DNA of 64,000 bases from JAZOTM01 sp045657625 (GCA_045657625.1 JAZOTM010000041.1:1-64000); one strand, 5' to 3'; positions 33,015-41,905 are shown, numbered from the stretch's first letter. Made by a program: numbers and translations. The notes: generated by a model from the sequence alone, not told the origin.

Positions 33015-33839
33015 ATGAAAGAAAATAGAGGGTATTTACAGGAAGAGTTTCGCGTTTTTTATTTAGATGGAAAACCGGAAGGAACAGTGCCTTATCATTA
33101 TCATGAATTTATGAAGATTCTCATTTTGTTGAAGGGGCAAATTGGATATGAAATAGAAGGACGAGAATATCATTTGCAGGAACGAGATGTGGTATTAGTT
33201 TACCCGGGACAACTGCATCGACCACTATTAAATCAAGTGAGACAGTATGAACGTATTATTTTATATATTTCCCCTGCGTTTTTGAAGGGACCGGAGCTGC
33301 AGGAACTGGGAGAAGCATATGGAGAAGGAGAAAAGAGACACGTACAGGTGATTTCCTTGGAACAAGAAGAGGGGATCGGTATGTTGCAGTTGGCCAGACA
33401 TTTTACGGATGAGGTGGTAAAAGATGGCGTGTGTGGGGATTTATTGCAGAAAGTGCGGGTCGTTGATTTTTTGATTCAATTACAACGCTATATTTCAGAA
33501 GAAAACCTAGGAAAAAAGCAGCCGGCCCAGGGGAATCAGGTGATACAACAAATTTTAGATTATTTGAATACCCATTTTACAGAAGACTTGTCCAATGAAG
33601 CCATAGCAGAGGCACTGCATGTAAGTAAATCCTATATGATGCATTTGTTTCGACAAGAGACAGGATATACGATAAAAGGCTATATTACGGAAAAACGAAT
33701 TCTCTATGCCAAAGAATTACAGGCACAAAATGTTTCTTTAACAGAGGCTTGCTATCAAAGTGGTTTTAACAGTTATACCTCTTTTTATCGAGCAATGAAA
33801 AAGAAAAATGGCGATCGAAAAGGACTTTTGGATGAATAG
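33015..33839 (+). CDS. AraC-family transcriptional regulator with cupin sensor
   Basis: A 274-aa regulator. The N-terminal cupin-like domain (YHYHEFMKILILLKGQIGYEIEGREYHLQ) probably binds a small ligand. Two C-terminal HTH motifs of the AraC type (about residues 178-270) include LSNEAIAEALHVSKSYMMHLFRQETG and VSLTEACYQSGFNSYTSFYRAMKK. GAGGTGAAG precedes the ATG. The divergent DapF-like gene and the downstream ldh gene are both possible targets; nothing in the sequence decides between them. Confidence 0.92.
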   Translation: MKENRGYLQEEFRVFYLDGKPEGTVPYHYHEFMKILILLKGQIGYEIEGREYHLQERDVVLVYPGQLHRPLLNQVRQYERIILYISPAFLKGPELQELGEAYGEGEKRHVQVISLEQEEGIGMLQLARHFTDEVVKDGVCGDLLQKVRVVDFLIQLQRYISEENLGKKQPAQGNQVIQQILDYLNTHFTEDLSNEAIAEALHVSKSYMMHLFRQETGYTIKGYITEKRILYAKELQAQNVSLTEACYQSGFNSYTSFYRAMKKKNGDRKGLLDE

Positions 33840-33925
33840 TTGAGAAAAAGAATTCTTGAGAGGGTATGGAAAAAGCGCTACACAATTGGTAGGATAGAAT
33901 TATAGGAAAAAAAGGAGGATTTGTC

Positions 33926-34885
33926 ATGTCAAACAAAAAGGATTCACAAATTAATGTGCATAAAGCAGTCATGATCGGTTGCGGATTTGTTGGTTCTGCA
34001 TCTGTATTTGCTTTGATGCAAAGCGGACTTTTTTCCGAAATCGCACTGATTGATGCTGATATGGAAAAAGCAGAGGGTGAAGCCATGGATATTAGCCACG
34101 GTGTTCCTTTTGCAAGACCGATGAAGATTTACGCCGGTACCTACGATGATGTAACAGATGCTGAGGTTGTAATTGTGACAGCCGGAGCAGCGCAGAAGCC
34201 AGACGAGACACGTTTGGATTTGGTTAAGAAAAATGTTGGTATTTTTAAATCGATAATCCCGGAAATCGCAAAACGAGATTTTGCCGGTGTTTTGCTGATT
34301 GTGGCAAATCCTGTGGATATATTGACTTATGTGGCACAGAAACTTTCCGGATTGCCGGAGAATCGTGTCATTGGTTCCGGAACGGTGTTGGATACAGCTC
34401 GTTTGAAATCAAATTTAGGAAAACATTTGGATGTAGATAGTAGATCTGTACATGCGTTTATTATTGGAGAACATGGAGACAGCGAAATCGCTGCCTGGAG
34501 TTCTGCCAATGTTTCCGGTATCCCGTTAAATGATTTTTGCGAAATGCGCGGACATTATAGCCATGAAGAATCTACAGAACGTATTGCAGCAGATGTAAAA
34601 AATGCGGCTTATGAGATTATTCAGAAGAAACGTGCGACATACTATGGGGTTGCCATGGCTGTTCGTAGAATTTGCGAAGTCATTGTACGTGATGAAAAGT
34701 CGGTTCTTCCGGTTTCTTCTATTTTACATGGAGAATATGGAATCGATGGTGTTGCCTTGAGTATGCCGGCGATTGTAGGCAGAAATGGACTAGAAACCTT
34801 AGTGCCGATTACCTTAAGCGGCGAAGAACAAAAGAAGTTGCAGGAATCTGCGGAGACTTTAAAACAGTATTTACAGGACATTTGA
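33926..34885 (+). CDS. ldh: L-lactate dehydrogenase
   Basis: Reduces pyruvate to L-lactate with NADH, a fermentation end step. The 319-aa protein has the NAD-binding MIGCGFVGSASVFAL, the mobile loop AAQKPDETRLDLV (Gln before Lys-Pro marks lactate rather than malate specificity; the usual KPGET reads KPDET), the substrate Arg in VIGSGTVLDTARLK, and the proton-relay His in GEHGDSE. AAAGGAGG precedes the ATG. A TTGAGA-like -35 near 33855 and TAGAAT at 33895 are present but not well matched as one promoter. Confidence 0.96.
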   Translation: MSNKKDSQINVHKAVMIGCGFVGSASVFALMQSGLFSEIALIDADMEKAEGEAMDISHGVPFARPMKIYAGTYDDVTDAEVVIVTAGAAQKPDETRLDLVKKNVGIFKSIIPEIAKRDFAGVLLIVANPVDILTYVAQKLSGLPENRVIGSGTVLDTARLKSNLGKHLDVDSRSVHAFIIGEHGDSEIAAWSSANVSGIPLNDFCEMRGHYSHEESTERIAADVKNAAYEIIQKKRATYYGVAMAVRRICEVIVRDEKSVLPVSSILHGEYGIDGVALSMPAIVGRNGLETLVPITLSGEEQKKLQESAETLKQYLQDI

Positions 34886-34962
34886 CATAAAAACTTCCGC
34901 AATTTCATAAAGAATTCCCTATTTTGAGCGGCTGCTCTAAGACAAAAGGGGACATCCGTCTA

Positions 34963-34991
34963 TTGACAGAAAGGGAATACCACAGTAAAAT
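34963..34991 (+). promoter_or_regulatory. Promoter of apt
   Basis: TTGACA (34963-34968), 17 bases, TAAAAT (34986-34991), 47 bases before the apt ATG. Confidence 0.85.
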
Positions 34992-35037
34992 TTCATGTGT
35001 ATGCGATGAATCGCAAAACGGAAAGAGGATAAAAGAA

Positions 35038-35562
35038 ATGAAGAAAGTGGAAGATTATATCAGAACGATCCCGGATTATCCGGAACCGGGCATTATGTTC
35101 CGTGATGTTACAAGCATTCTTCAGGATGCTGAGGGATTGAAACTGGCCATTGATTCCATGATTCAATTATTAGACGGATTGGATTTCGATGTGATTGCAG
35201 GAGCAGAATCCCGTGGATTTATTTTCGGTATGCCGATTGCTTATGCACTTGGAAAACCATTTGTATTGATTCGTAAAGCAGGAAAGCTTCCTTGCGAAAC
35301 AGTATCTGCGGAATATGATTTAGAGTATGGTAGTGCAACCATTGAAATGCATAAAGACTCCATTCAGCCGGGACAGAAGGTTGTTATCGTGGATGACTTG
35401 ATTGCAACAGGCGGTACCATCGAGGCTGCGGCAGGATTGGTAGAACAACTTGGCGGTGAAGTCGTTAAGATTATTTTCTTAATGGAACTTGCCGGATTAA
35501 AAGGCCGCGATAAACTTGCAAAATATGACGTAGAAGCGATTGTGACTTACGAAGGAAAATAA
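35038..35562 (+). CDS. apt: Adenine phosphoribosyltransferase
   Basis: Salvages adenine to AMP using PRPP. The 174-aa protein starts MKKVEDYIRTIPDYPEPGIMFRDV, the canonical APRT N-terminus. It has the purine-contact GAESRGFIFG and the PRPP loop VVIVDDLIATGGT. The start at 35038 is chosen over a longer TTG-initiated frame at 34924, because that frame would include the promoter; GAGGAT lies upstream of the ATG. Confidence 0.96.
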   Translation: MKKVEDYIRTIPDYPEPGIMFRDVTSILQDAEGLKLAIDSMIQLLDGLDFDVIAGAESRGFIFGMPIAYALGKPFVLIRKAGKLPCETVSAEYDLEYGSATIEMHKDSIQPGQKVVIVDDLIATGGTIEAAAGLVEQLGGEVVKIIFLMELAGLKGRDKLAKYDVEAIVTYEGK

Positions 35563-35567
35563 CAAAG

Positions 35568-35595
35568 AAAAGCGTGCTTTCGTAGCACGCTTTTT
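35568..35595 (+). terminator. Terminator of apt
   Basis: 11-bp stem AAAAGCGTGCT / AGCACGCTTTT with loop TTCGT and a T-run. Confidence 0.9.
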
Positions 35596-35638
35596 CTGAT
35601 TTTATGAAAAAAATAGGTTTTAGAAAAGAGGATTTGTT

Positions 35639-37435
35639 GTGAAAGAAGAAATTCAGAAACGCATACAAATGCTGCGTGAAAAAATGAAAGAAAAGGGTCT
35701 TCAGGCGTACTTAGTTGTATCTGATGATTTTCATGCATCAGAGTACGTAGGAGATTATTTCAAATGTAGAGAATTTATAAGTGGATTTGATGGTTCTGCA
35801 GGAAGTGTTGTAGTAACAGCGGATCAAGCAGGACTTTGGACCGATGGACGTTACTTTTTACAGGCGGAAGAACAGCTACAGGGTACCGGTGTGGATCTCT
35901 ATAAAATGGGAGAAGAGGGAGTACCTACAATTGCAGAATTTTTGAAATCTGTATTAAAGGATGGAGATGTACTTGGCTTTGACGGAAGAACCGTTAGCAG
36001 CAGTATGTTCCAAACGTTACGTGCCAAATTAGGAGACGGGGTACGTCTTTCCATGAAAATGGATTTGGTTGGAGATATCTGGGAAAATCGCCCGGCTATG
36101 TCAGCAGAACCGGTTATGGAACTGGACGTATGTTATGCCGGTAAATCCAGAAGTGAAAAAATCGCCGATTTAAGAGCTGGATTAGCAGAGAAAAAAGCGG
36201 ATTATACAGTAATTGCCTCTTTGGATGATTTGGCTTGGCTTTTGAATATCAGAGGAAATGACGTAGAATACAATCCGGTTGTATTATCTTATGCATTGAT
36301 TGGAAAAGACAGTTTTTGCTATTATGTAAACGAAAGTGTTTTATCTGCAGAAGTAAGAGCATCTTTGGAAAAAGATGGAATCACGGTTTGCCCTTATGAA
36401 GATTTTTATGGGGATTTGGAAAAAATCGAAAAAGGAAACACTGTTTTGGTGGACTCAGAACGTGTCAATGCATGCGTTATGCAGAGCTTGCCAATGGGCA
36501 TTTATGTCTTAGAAGAAGATAATTTGACCTTGGTTCCAAAGGCAAAGAAAAACCCGGTAGAAGTAGAGAATGAAAGACAGGCACATATCAAAGATGGTGT
36601 GGCTGTGACTCGCTTTATTTATTGGTTAAAACATCATGTTGGAAAAGAAGCGATGACAGAGCTTTCAGTGGCAGAAAAATTGGATTCTTTCCGCCAGATG
36701 GGAGAACATTATCAAGGACAAAGTTTTGCCCCGATTGCAGGATTCCGTGAACATGGAGCAATTGTGCATTACGAAGCAACAGAGGAAACCGCACTTTCCA
36801 TTGAACCGGAAAGCTTTTTGTTATTAGATACCGGCGGACAGTATTTAGAGGGTACCACCGATATCACCAGAACCATTGCTTTGGGAGAAATCTCTCAGGA
36901 AGCAAAAACCCATTATACAGCAGTACTCCGTGGAAATTTAAACTTGGCAAATGCCAAATTTAAATATGGTTGTTCCGGATTAAACTTGGATTATTTAGCA
37001 AGAAGTCCACTTTGGGAGATGGGACTTGATTATAATCATGGAACAGGCCACGGTGTAGGATATTTCTTGAATGTGCATGAAGGACCACAAAACATTCGCT
37101 ATCGTATGGGAAAAGTAAAGGACAATCAGATTTTTGAAGAGGGTATGATTACCTCGGATGAACCGGGCCTTTATTTGACAAACAAATACGGTATTCGTCT
37201 GGAAAACCTGATGGTTTGCAAAAAGGCGGAGAAGAATGAGTATGGTCAGTTCATGAATTTCGAGACTTTGACAATGGTGCCTTTTGATTTGGATGCCATT
37301 GATGCATCACAGATGACACAGGGAGAGAAGTCATTGTTGAATGCATACCACAAGAAAGTTTATGAAACAATTGCTCCTTATTTGCCGGATGAGGAAAAGG
37401 AATGGTTGAAAGAACAGACAAAGGCAGTTTCTTAG
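35639..37435 (+). CDS. Xaa-Pro aminopeptidase (aminopeptidase P, M24B)
   Basis: Cytoplasmic metallopeptidase that removes N-terminal residues preceding proline. The 598-aa form has two creatinase-like N-terminal domains and a C-terminal pita-bread catalytic domain. Metal ligands are seen in order: Asp397 in LLLDTGGQY, Asp in TTDITRT, His in GTGHGVGYF, Glu in SDEPGLY and Glu in RLENLMV. This long form resembles the eukaryal/clostridial three-domain enzyme. The start is GTG at 35639, with GAGGA upstream. The next gene follows after 14 bases. Confidence 0.95.
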   Translation: MKEEIQKRIQMLREKMKEKGLQAYLVVSDDFHASEYVGDYFKCREFISGFDGSAGSVVVTADQAGLWTDGRYFLQAEEQLQGTGVDLYKMGEEGVPTIAEFLKSVLKDGDVLGFDGRTVSSSMFQTLRAKLGDGVRLSMKMDLVGDIWENRPAMSAEPVMELDVCYAGKSRSEKIADLRAGLAEKKADYTVIASLDDLAWLLNIRGNDVEYNPVVLSYALIGKDSFCYYVNESVLSAEVRASLEKDGITVCPYEDFYGDLEKIEKGNTVLVDSERVNACVMQSLPMGIYVLEEDNLTLVPKAKKNPVEVENERQAHIKDGVAVTRFIYWLKHHVGKEAMTELSVAEKLDSFRQMGEHYQGQSFAPIAGFREHGAIVHYEATEETALSIEPESFLLLDTGGQYLEGTTDITRTIALGEISQEAKTHYTAVLRGNLNLANAKFKYGCSGLNLDYLARSPLWEMGLDYNHGTGHGVGYFLNVHEGPQNIRYRMGKVKDNQIFEEGMITSDEPGLYLTNKYGIRLENLMVCKKAEKNEYGQFMNFETLTMVPFDLDAIDASQMTQGEKSLLNAYHKKVYETIAPYLPDEEKEWLKEQTKAVS

Positions 37436-37449
37436 AGGAGGAAAAAGGG

Positions 37450-37953
37450 ATGAGTATTTTTGAAAACACTGTCATGATTCAGAGGGAAACCCCTCTTGGA
37501 ACAAAAATTTTTATTATTTTTGTTTATGTAATGACAGCCGTAATGTTTCTTGGGGGATTGTTGTTAAATCCAATTATTTTTACAGTACCCTTTGTATTGA
37601 TGTGCGTGGCATCTTATTTTGCAAAGCAGCTTGGAGAAATTGAATACGAATATACTTACATTGAAGGTGAGTTGGATATTGATCGTATTCGAGCAGCGAA
37701 AAGACGTAAAAGCATTGCAAAAATTGATATGGAAGATTTGCTGGTGATTGCACCGGAAGGATCTTCTGAAATCGCAAACTACGAGAGGGATGAGTCTGCG
37801 AAAAGAGTAGATTGCTCCTCTTTGAGAAAAGAAGTAAAGAAATACAAAGCCGTTTATAAAGCAAAAAATGGCATTTCCATTATCACATTTGAACCGGATG
37901 AAAATCTCCTGGATAAAATGCGTATGAGAAATGCCAGAAAAATCTTTTTGTAA
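37450..37953 (+). CDS. Small membrane protein of unknown function (resembles DUF6106)
   Basis: A 167-aa protein with two adjacent membrane helices at about residues 18-60. A cytoplasmic domain follows that contains IEYEYTYIEGELDIDRIRAAKRRKSIAKIDMEDLLVIAP, abbreviated as its key EYTYIEGELDIDRI. That pattern resembles DUF6106 proteins of Lachnospiraceae, which I recognise with moderate certainty. GAGGAAAAAGGG lies before the ATG at 37450; an in-frame ATG at 37402 lies inside the preceding gene. No function can be given. Its stop abuts the stop of the convergent glycosyltransferase gene. Confidence 0.75.
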   Translation: MSIFENTVMIQRETPLGTKIFIIFVYVMTAVMFLGGLLLNPIIFTVPFVLMCVASYFAKQLGEIEYEYTYIEGELDIDRIRAAKRRKSIAKIDMEDLLVIAPEGSSEIANYERDESAKRVDCSSLRKEVKKYKAVYKAKNGISIITFEPDENLLDKMRMRNARKIFL

Positions 37954-39099
37954 TTAAAGTTGCTGTAAGATTTTTGAAAACAGAGAGGCGCGGGATGACC
38001 AGGAATGGTTGTTCTGCGCTTCTTTTTGCATGTTTTGGAAAAAATCCGGATTTTTGGGAGTTTGTAATGCTTCTTCTAAAAGCCCCGGCAATGCATCCAA
38101 ATCCTTTAAGGAATAGAAAAGACAGTAGGGAGATAATGCGGGATGTGTATCAAAATACTGACTTTCATCGGTACAACAAAGGGTTTGGTTCAACATGGAT
38201 GTAAAAATGCGGTCATGAATGCCGGCCTTAAAATTAGGCATTATATTTAAACATAGCTTTGCATTGGCGGTTGCAATAATCTGGTCTGAAAAAGGCATTT
38301 GGGTATGGAAAGAAGCGTTCCCTTTTTGAAAGAAAGAGGCATCTTCAAAGCCACTTCCGCAAATAGTAATCGGTAGTCCGGAATCAATAACGGTTTCCAG
38401 CACTTTATGACGAAAAGCAGCACGTACATAACTATCGACTAAAAAAAGACTTTGCATACGAAGCGGATAAGGGAGAAGTTCCAAGTCTTCGCTTTCCGAT
38501 GCTTTTACGACTTCTTCTAAGGTGAGGGATGGATGCTCCATGAGCTGCTGAATGAGCTTTTCACTTTCTTCTGCAAAGGCAGGAGGAATGTGATGAATGG
38601 CATCCATGACTTTTTCCGGAGAGGTATAAGTACCGCAAAATAAGAGAGAGAGTTTGCGCTGTTCCCAAGGTACCTGTGGCTCTATGGTATGTCCGGTCAT
38701 GGGAAAAAGATGTATGGATTTCAAATGGGGATAAGCTTCTTTTAGGTAATTACAATGATTGGAATCCAAACAGCATACGTGAAAGTTTTTTAATGGATGT
38801 TTTAACATATCGTGATGATAAAGGGGATGATCCAATAGAAAATCAAAAAATGGCGCAGAAAATAGATCCAAATAGTAGCCTCCATCATCCATAGTGACTT
38901 TTGGCAAGTCTGAGTTGAAATCCAAGATGGCATCATACCCTTGATTTGGCAATTCCTCCATTTTTTCCAAACCATCTTTTTCTAATGAAAAATAATGCAC
39001 TTCGTGACCTAAGGATTTCAACGCTTCACCCAGAGAACTTGCAAAATAGGTATAAGAGTTGTAACATAAAGTTTTCATTTGAAAAATAAGTAGTTTCAT
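37954..39099 (-). CDS. CgeB-like glycosyltransferase family 1 protein
   Basis: A 381-aa cytoplasmic protein starting MKLLIFQMKTLCYNSYTYFA at 39099. The N-terminal half resembles the DUF3880/CgeB Rossmann domain. The C-terminal half has the Glyco_trans_1-type pattern HKVLETVIDSGLPITICGSG and ANAKLCLNIMPNFKAGIHDRIFTSM, typical of spore-coat CgeB and related transferases. The acceptor is unknown. A longer frame to 39342 is open, but it would overlap the small Cys-rich gene and its promoter on the other strand and has an unlike composition, so I reject it. Confidence 0.8.
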   Translation of the reverse strand: MKLLIFQMKTLCYNSYTYFASSLGEALKSLGHEVHYFSLEKDGLEKMEELPNQGYDAILDFNSDLPKVTMDDGGYYLDLFSAPFFDFLLDHPLYHHDMLKHPLKNFHVCCLDSNHCNYLKEAYPHLKSIHLFPMTGHTIEPQVPWEQRKLSLLFCGTYTSPEKVMDAIHHIPPAFAEESEKLIQQLMEHPSLTLEEVVKASESEDLELLPYPLRMQSLFLVDSYVRAAFRHKVLETVIDSGLPITICGSGFEDASFFQKGNASFHTQMPFSDQIIATANAKLCLNIMPNFKAGIHDRIFTSMLNQTLCCTDESQYFDTHPALSPYCLFYSLKDLDALPGLLEEALQTPKNPDFFQNMQKEAQNNHSWSSRASLFSKILQQL

Positions 39100-39132
39100 A
39101 GGTTCATCATAGCATAAGGGGTTACTTTTTGC

Positions 39133-39138
39133 TATAAT
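39133..39138 (+). promoter_or_regulatory. Extended -10 promoter for the DUF6472-murI pair
   Basis: TTTTTGCTATAAT: TATAAT at 39133-39138 with TGC directly before. No good -35. The ATG of the small gene is 28 bases downstream. Confidence 0.6.
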
Positions 39139-39165
39139 GGGAACTACGCAAAGAATGGTGATTTT

Positions 39166-39348
39166 ATGGTAGAAAATTTTAATTGTGATTCCTGCAACTA
39201 TTATGTATACGATGAGGAAGATGAGTGTTATTATTGCGATCTTTCCTTGGATGAGGATGAAATGTATCATTTTGTTACGGGAAAATATAAATCCTGTCCT
39301 TATTATCAGAGTGATAATGAGTACCAGGTAGTAAAACATCAAATGTAG
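39166..39348 (+). CDS. Small Cys-rich protein (resembles DUF6472)
   Basis: A 60-aa acidic protein with CDSCNYYVYDEEDECYYC and a later CPYY motif. The four Cys (two CxxC-like pairs) suggest a zinc- or iron-binding ribbon. The LDEDEMYHF and CPYYQSDNEY segments resemble DUF6472 proteins of Lachnospiraceae, recognised with moderate certainty. It has an extended -10 promoter and is 17 bases upstream of murI, so the two are co-transcribed. Function unknown. Confidence 0.78.
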   Translation: MVENFNCDSCNYYVYDEEDECYYCDLSLDEDEMYHFVTGKYKSCPYYQSDNEYQVVKHQM

Positions 39349-39365
39349 TAGAAAGAAGCAGAAAA

Positions 39366-40139
39366 ATGGAATTAACAGAGTGCCCCATAGGTGTATTTGA
39401 TTCCGGTGTAGGCGGGATTAGCGTGCTTCGAGAATTGGTAAAGGAATTACCGACCGAGCATTTTTTGTTTTTTGGTGATGCGGCCAATGCGCCTTATGGG
39501 ATTAAAGAAAAAGAAGAAGTTCGTAATTTAACAGAAAAACATGTAACTTATTTTTTGGAAAAAGGATGTAAAGCGGTGGTTATTGCATGCAATACGGCAA
39601 CCAGTGCAGCAGCGGCAGATTTGCGGAAAAAATATCCGGAAATTCCCATCATCGGCATTGAACCGGCATTGAAACCGGCAGTGTTAGCCAGCAAGACCAA
39701 GGAGGTGTTGGTGATGGCCACACCTATGACATTACAGGAAAAGAAGTTTCAGACTTTAATGGAACGGTTTCAAGAACAAGCTACAATTTACAAAGTACCT
39801 ACTCCAAAATTGGTGGAATTGGTGGAACGTGGATGTTTGTCCGGACCGGAGATGGATGCATATTTAGAAGAAGTTTTTGCACCTTATAAAGAAAAAAAGA
39901 TAGATGCGATTGTACTGGGATGTACGCATTTCCCCTTTGCAAAAGAAGCAATTCAAGCATATTGGGGAGACCATGTGCAATTATTTGATGGCGCAGCTGG
40001 CACAGCAAGGGAATTAAAGAGACGCTTGCAAGCCGAGCAAAAAGAAAACGCTTCCACGGAGAAGGGAAGCGTTGTGATTGAAAGTAGCTTGGGAGAAAAA
40101 GAAATCTCCTTTGCAAAAAAATTATTATTGCAAGTCTGA
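39366..40139 (+). CDS. murI: Glutamate racemase
   Basis: Makes D-glutamate for peptidoglycan. The 257-aa protein starts with GVFDSGVGGISVLRELVKELP. Both catalytic cysteines are present, in IACNTATSA and VLGCTHFPF, and the substrate loop GDAANAPYG is intact. The ribosome binding site is weak (GAAAGAAGCAG). Its last 15 bases overlap the convergent unknown gene at 40125. Confidence 0.95.
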   Translation: MELTECPIGVFDSGVGGISVLRELVKELPTEHFLFFGDAANAPYGIKEKEEVRNLTEKHVTYFLEKGCKAVVIACNTATSAAAADLRKKYPEIPIIGIEPALKPAVLASKTKEVLVMATPMTLQEKKFQTLMERFQEQATIYKVPTPKLVELVERGCLSGPEMDAYLEEVFAPYKEKKIDAIVLGCTHFPFAKEAIQAYWGDHVQLFDGAAGTARELKRRLQAEQKENASTEKGSVVIESSLGEKEISFAKKLLLQV

Positions 40140-40595
40140 ATGATTTGGCATATCAGACAATTCCGGTTCAGAAACTTGAAGGGTGACGAGTACGTTGCCC
40201 TTTTTATATTGTTCTAAAATCAAATTCCAAAGATTGTGTAACTTGGAAGAGAGCACTTGGTTGTTTTGTACATTGTAGGGTGCTAAATAATCCAACTGGA
40301 AGCGGCGCATACCATCCGGTGCCATAAAGAGTAAGTTATTGGATTGTACCCGGTCTCCAAAGGTTTGAATGTTTTCGTAGGCGATTAAGTGGAAGGGATT
40401 GCCTAAATAATTGCAGGTAAAGTCTGTATAACATTCGTCGATGATCCAAGGATTTCCATCTTCATCAAAACGTACATCTTTCAGAGATTCCTCCATTTTT
40501 TCTGTGGTTTGCATGACGACATGCCATTCCTGGGTGCCCTTCTTGGTCATGTTGATAAGATCGTCCAGTTCTACTGATAGTGTTTCCGGTTTCAT
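40125..40595 (-). CDS. Hypothetical protein, 156 aa
   Basis: I do not recognise it. It is a soluble, acidic protein without signal peptide or membrane helix, rich in aromatic residues (NPWIIDECYTDFTCNYLGNPFHLIAYE). AAAGGAG lies nine bases before its ATG on the minus strand, which supports a real gene. It overlaps murI tail-to-tail by 15 bases. The 221-base gap upstream (40596-40816) contains a hairpin with a T-run on the plus strand at 40774-40797 and a possible micro-ORF on the minus strand. Confidence 0.75.
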   Translation of the reverse strand: MKPETLSVELDDLINMTKKGTQEWHVVMQTTEKMEESLKDVRFDEDGNPWIIDECYTDFTCNYLGNPFHLIAYENIQTFGDRVQSNNLLFMAPDGMRRFQLDYLAPYNVQNNQVLSSKLHNLWNLILEQYKKGNVLVTLQVSEPELSDMPNHSDLQ

Positions 40596-40687
40596 AAATT
40601 CGTCTCCTTTGCTGATAGGCTATATATTGTTGATTTCAGTATTTTCCTAAATAACTAAAGAATTGTTTATACAGTTTTAGAATCCTT

Positions 40688-40753
40688 TCAGAAATTGTAC
40701 ACAGAATTGCCACAAATTACCTTTAAGATATACGTATAACAAATCATTTTCAT
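40688..40753 (-). CDS. Possible micro-ORF, 21 codons
   Basis: Minus-strand ATG at 40753 with GAGGAG seven bases upstream, encoding MKMICYTYILKVICGNSVYNF and then a stop at 40688. It lies downstream of glpP and upstream of the unknown gene at 40595, both on the same strand. The ribosome binding site is good, but so short a frame can arise by chance. Confidence 0.3.
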   Translation of the reverse strand: MKMICYTYILKVICGNSVYNF

Positions 40754-40773
40754 AACTAAACTCCTCGAGATCA

Positions 40774-40797
40774 GGCGGCCGAAATGGTCGCCTTTTC
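40774..40797 (+). terminator. Orphan plus-strand hairpin with T-run
   Basis: GGCGGCC / GGTCGCC (one G-U), loop GAAAT, then TTTTC. Flanking genes are all on the minus strand, so if it is a terminator it ends an unannotated plus-strand transcript. TTGCCA-N16-TATACG (40707-40734) could be its promoter. Confidence 0.4.
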
Positions 40798-40816
40798 TCA
40801 TTGTAACGCTTTGCTC

Positions 40817-41383
40817 TTACAGTTCCCATACTTCTGGGTTCGTGGAAGAAATGGCAACAGCGCCTGCGTTTAGCATGGCTAGTACATCTTCTTTGTCGCT
40901 AATCAATCCACCGGTAATTACCGGGACCGGAGAGGATTTGCAAATACGAGTTACAATCTTAGGCAATAAGGCCGGTAGGATTTCAATCATATCCGGTTTG
41001 CAATTATGCAATTGTTTTTTCATATTGTTTAAAGCCATAGAGTCTATCATAAAAAAGCGGTGGATGGTGAATAACCCCAAAGCTTTTCCACGTTGAATGA
41101 GGTTGGCTTTTGTGGATATGATGCCGTCGGCAGCGGTGTTCTTGTGGATAAAGTCTACCGCAATTTCTTTTGCGGAAAGACCGGTGATTAAATCCATATG
41201 TACAATGGCAACTTTGCCGGCTTTTTTTATTTTTTCAACAATTTCCGGTAAGGAAACAATATCTCCATAGAGAATGAAAATTACTTGGCTTTCGCAGGAT
41301 AAACTTTTTTCCAATCCGGCATCATCCTTGATGGCGGTAATAATGGGGGAAGAAAATACTGCGTCTTCGATGTCTTTATTCAT
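40817..41383 (-). CDS. glpP: Glycerol-3-phosphate-responsive antiterminator
   Basis: RNA-binding antiterminator that, with glycerol-3-P bound, lets transcription pass leader terminators of glp genes. The 188-aa TIM-barrel-like protein has the family segments VIFILYGDIVSL, VAIVHMDLITGLS, GIISTKANLIQRGKALGLFTIHRFFMIDS (core TKANLIQRGKALGL), and PVPVITGGLISDKEDVLAMLNAGAVAIS. It lies after the glpA-type operon with its own ribosome binding site (GAGG) and an upstream -10-like TATAAT. The leader terminator at 44638-44688 is its obvious target. Confidence 0.93.
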   Translation of the reverse strand: MNKDIEDAVFSSPIITAIKDDAGLEKSLSCESQVIFILYGDIVSLPEIVEKIKKAGKVAIVHMDLITGLSAKEIAVDFIHKNTAADGIISTKANLIQRGKALGLFTIHRFFMIDSMALNNMKKQLHNCKPDMIEILPALLPKIVTRICKSSPVPVITGGLISDKEDVLAMLNAGAVAISSTNPEVWEL

Positions 41384-41480
41384 GTCGTACCTCTATATTC
41401 TTCAATAAAAATATTATATGCTATTTGGCAGTATTTTATAAGTACCCCAGAGGGATTTATAAATGGATTATCGTGGAAAT

Positions 41481-41515
41481 AAAAAACCGGGACAGGTAAA
41501 GAACCCATCCCGGTT
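41481..41515 (-). terminator. Terminator of the glycerol-3-P oxidation operon
   Basis: On the minus strand AACCGGGA / TCCCGGTT with a 15-base loop, then a T-run. It lies 20 bases past the DUF1667 stop. Confidence 0.88.
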
Positions 41516-41534
41516 AAATAGGAAGAATGAAAAG

Positions 41535-41903
41535 TTAAGAAGCAAGTTCAATATTTTTGGTAGCTACAATGTCTACATTGGTACCGGCCACGTTGGATAC
41601 CAGAACATCTCCGATGTGCACCGGTGCATTGACGGTGACACCCTGCAATGCTTTGGTTACATCAAAGATTTTATCCTTTGGAATATCTTCTTTGGTTTTA
41701 CAAGAAACCATAGCAGCTACGCCATGGGCTACTTTTACGGTACTGGTTACAATACGAGTCGGGTTTGTGACTTCTTTTCTTGCGTAAATATCGCCACGTT
41801 TACAAGTATTTCCGGTAACGTCAGTTACTTCGCCGTTTTCCATGGTGACGGTAATTTGGCATCCTAAAGGACAGCCAATACAGGTAAGTTCTCTTTTTTC
41901 CAT
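41535..41903 (-). CDS. DUF1667 protein, small Cys-rich partner of GlpA-type oxidoreductases
   Basis: A 122-aa protein starting MEKRELTCIGCPLGCQITV. The CxxCPxxC cluster plus a later CKRGDIYARKE pattern suggests an iron-sulfur site. DUF1667 proteins regularly accompany the two flavoproteins of the anaerobic glycerol-3-P dehydrogenase in Clostridia and probably replace the GlpC electron-transfer subunit. It starts two bases after the preceding gene ends, so the three are one operon. Confidence 0.9.
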   Translation of the reverse strand: MEKRELTCIGCPLGCQITVTMENGEVTDVTGNTCKRGDIYARKEVTNPTRIVTSTVKVAHGVAAMVSCKTKEDIPKDKIFDVTKALQGVTVNAPVHIGDVLVSNVAGTNVDIVATKNIELAS

Positions 41904-41905
41904 GG

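Noticed and set aside
33865..33885. Possible catabolite-response (cre) site before ldh (GGAAAAAGCGCTACACA)
   Set aside because: The spacing between the TG and the central CG does not fit the cre consensus, so I could not support it.
39100..39342. N-terminal extension of the CgeB-like glycosyltransferase (81 codons, hydrophobic)
   Set aside because: It would overlap the oppositely coded small Cys-rich gene and its promoter, and MKLLIFQMK at 39099 is the typical family start.
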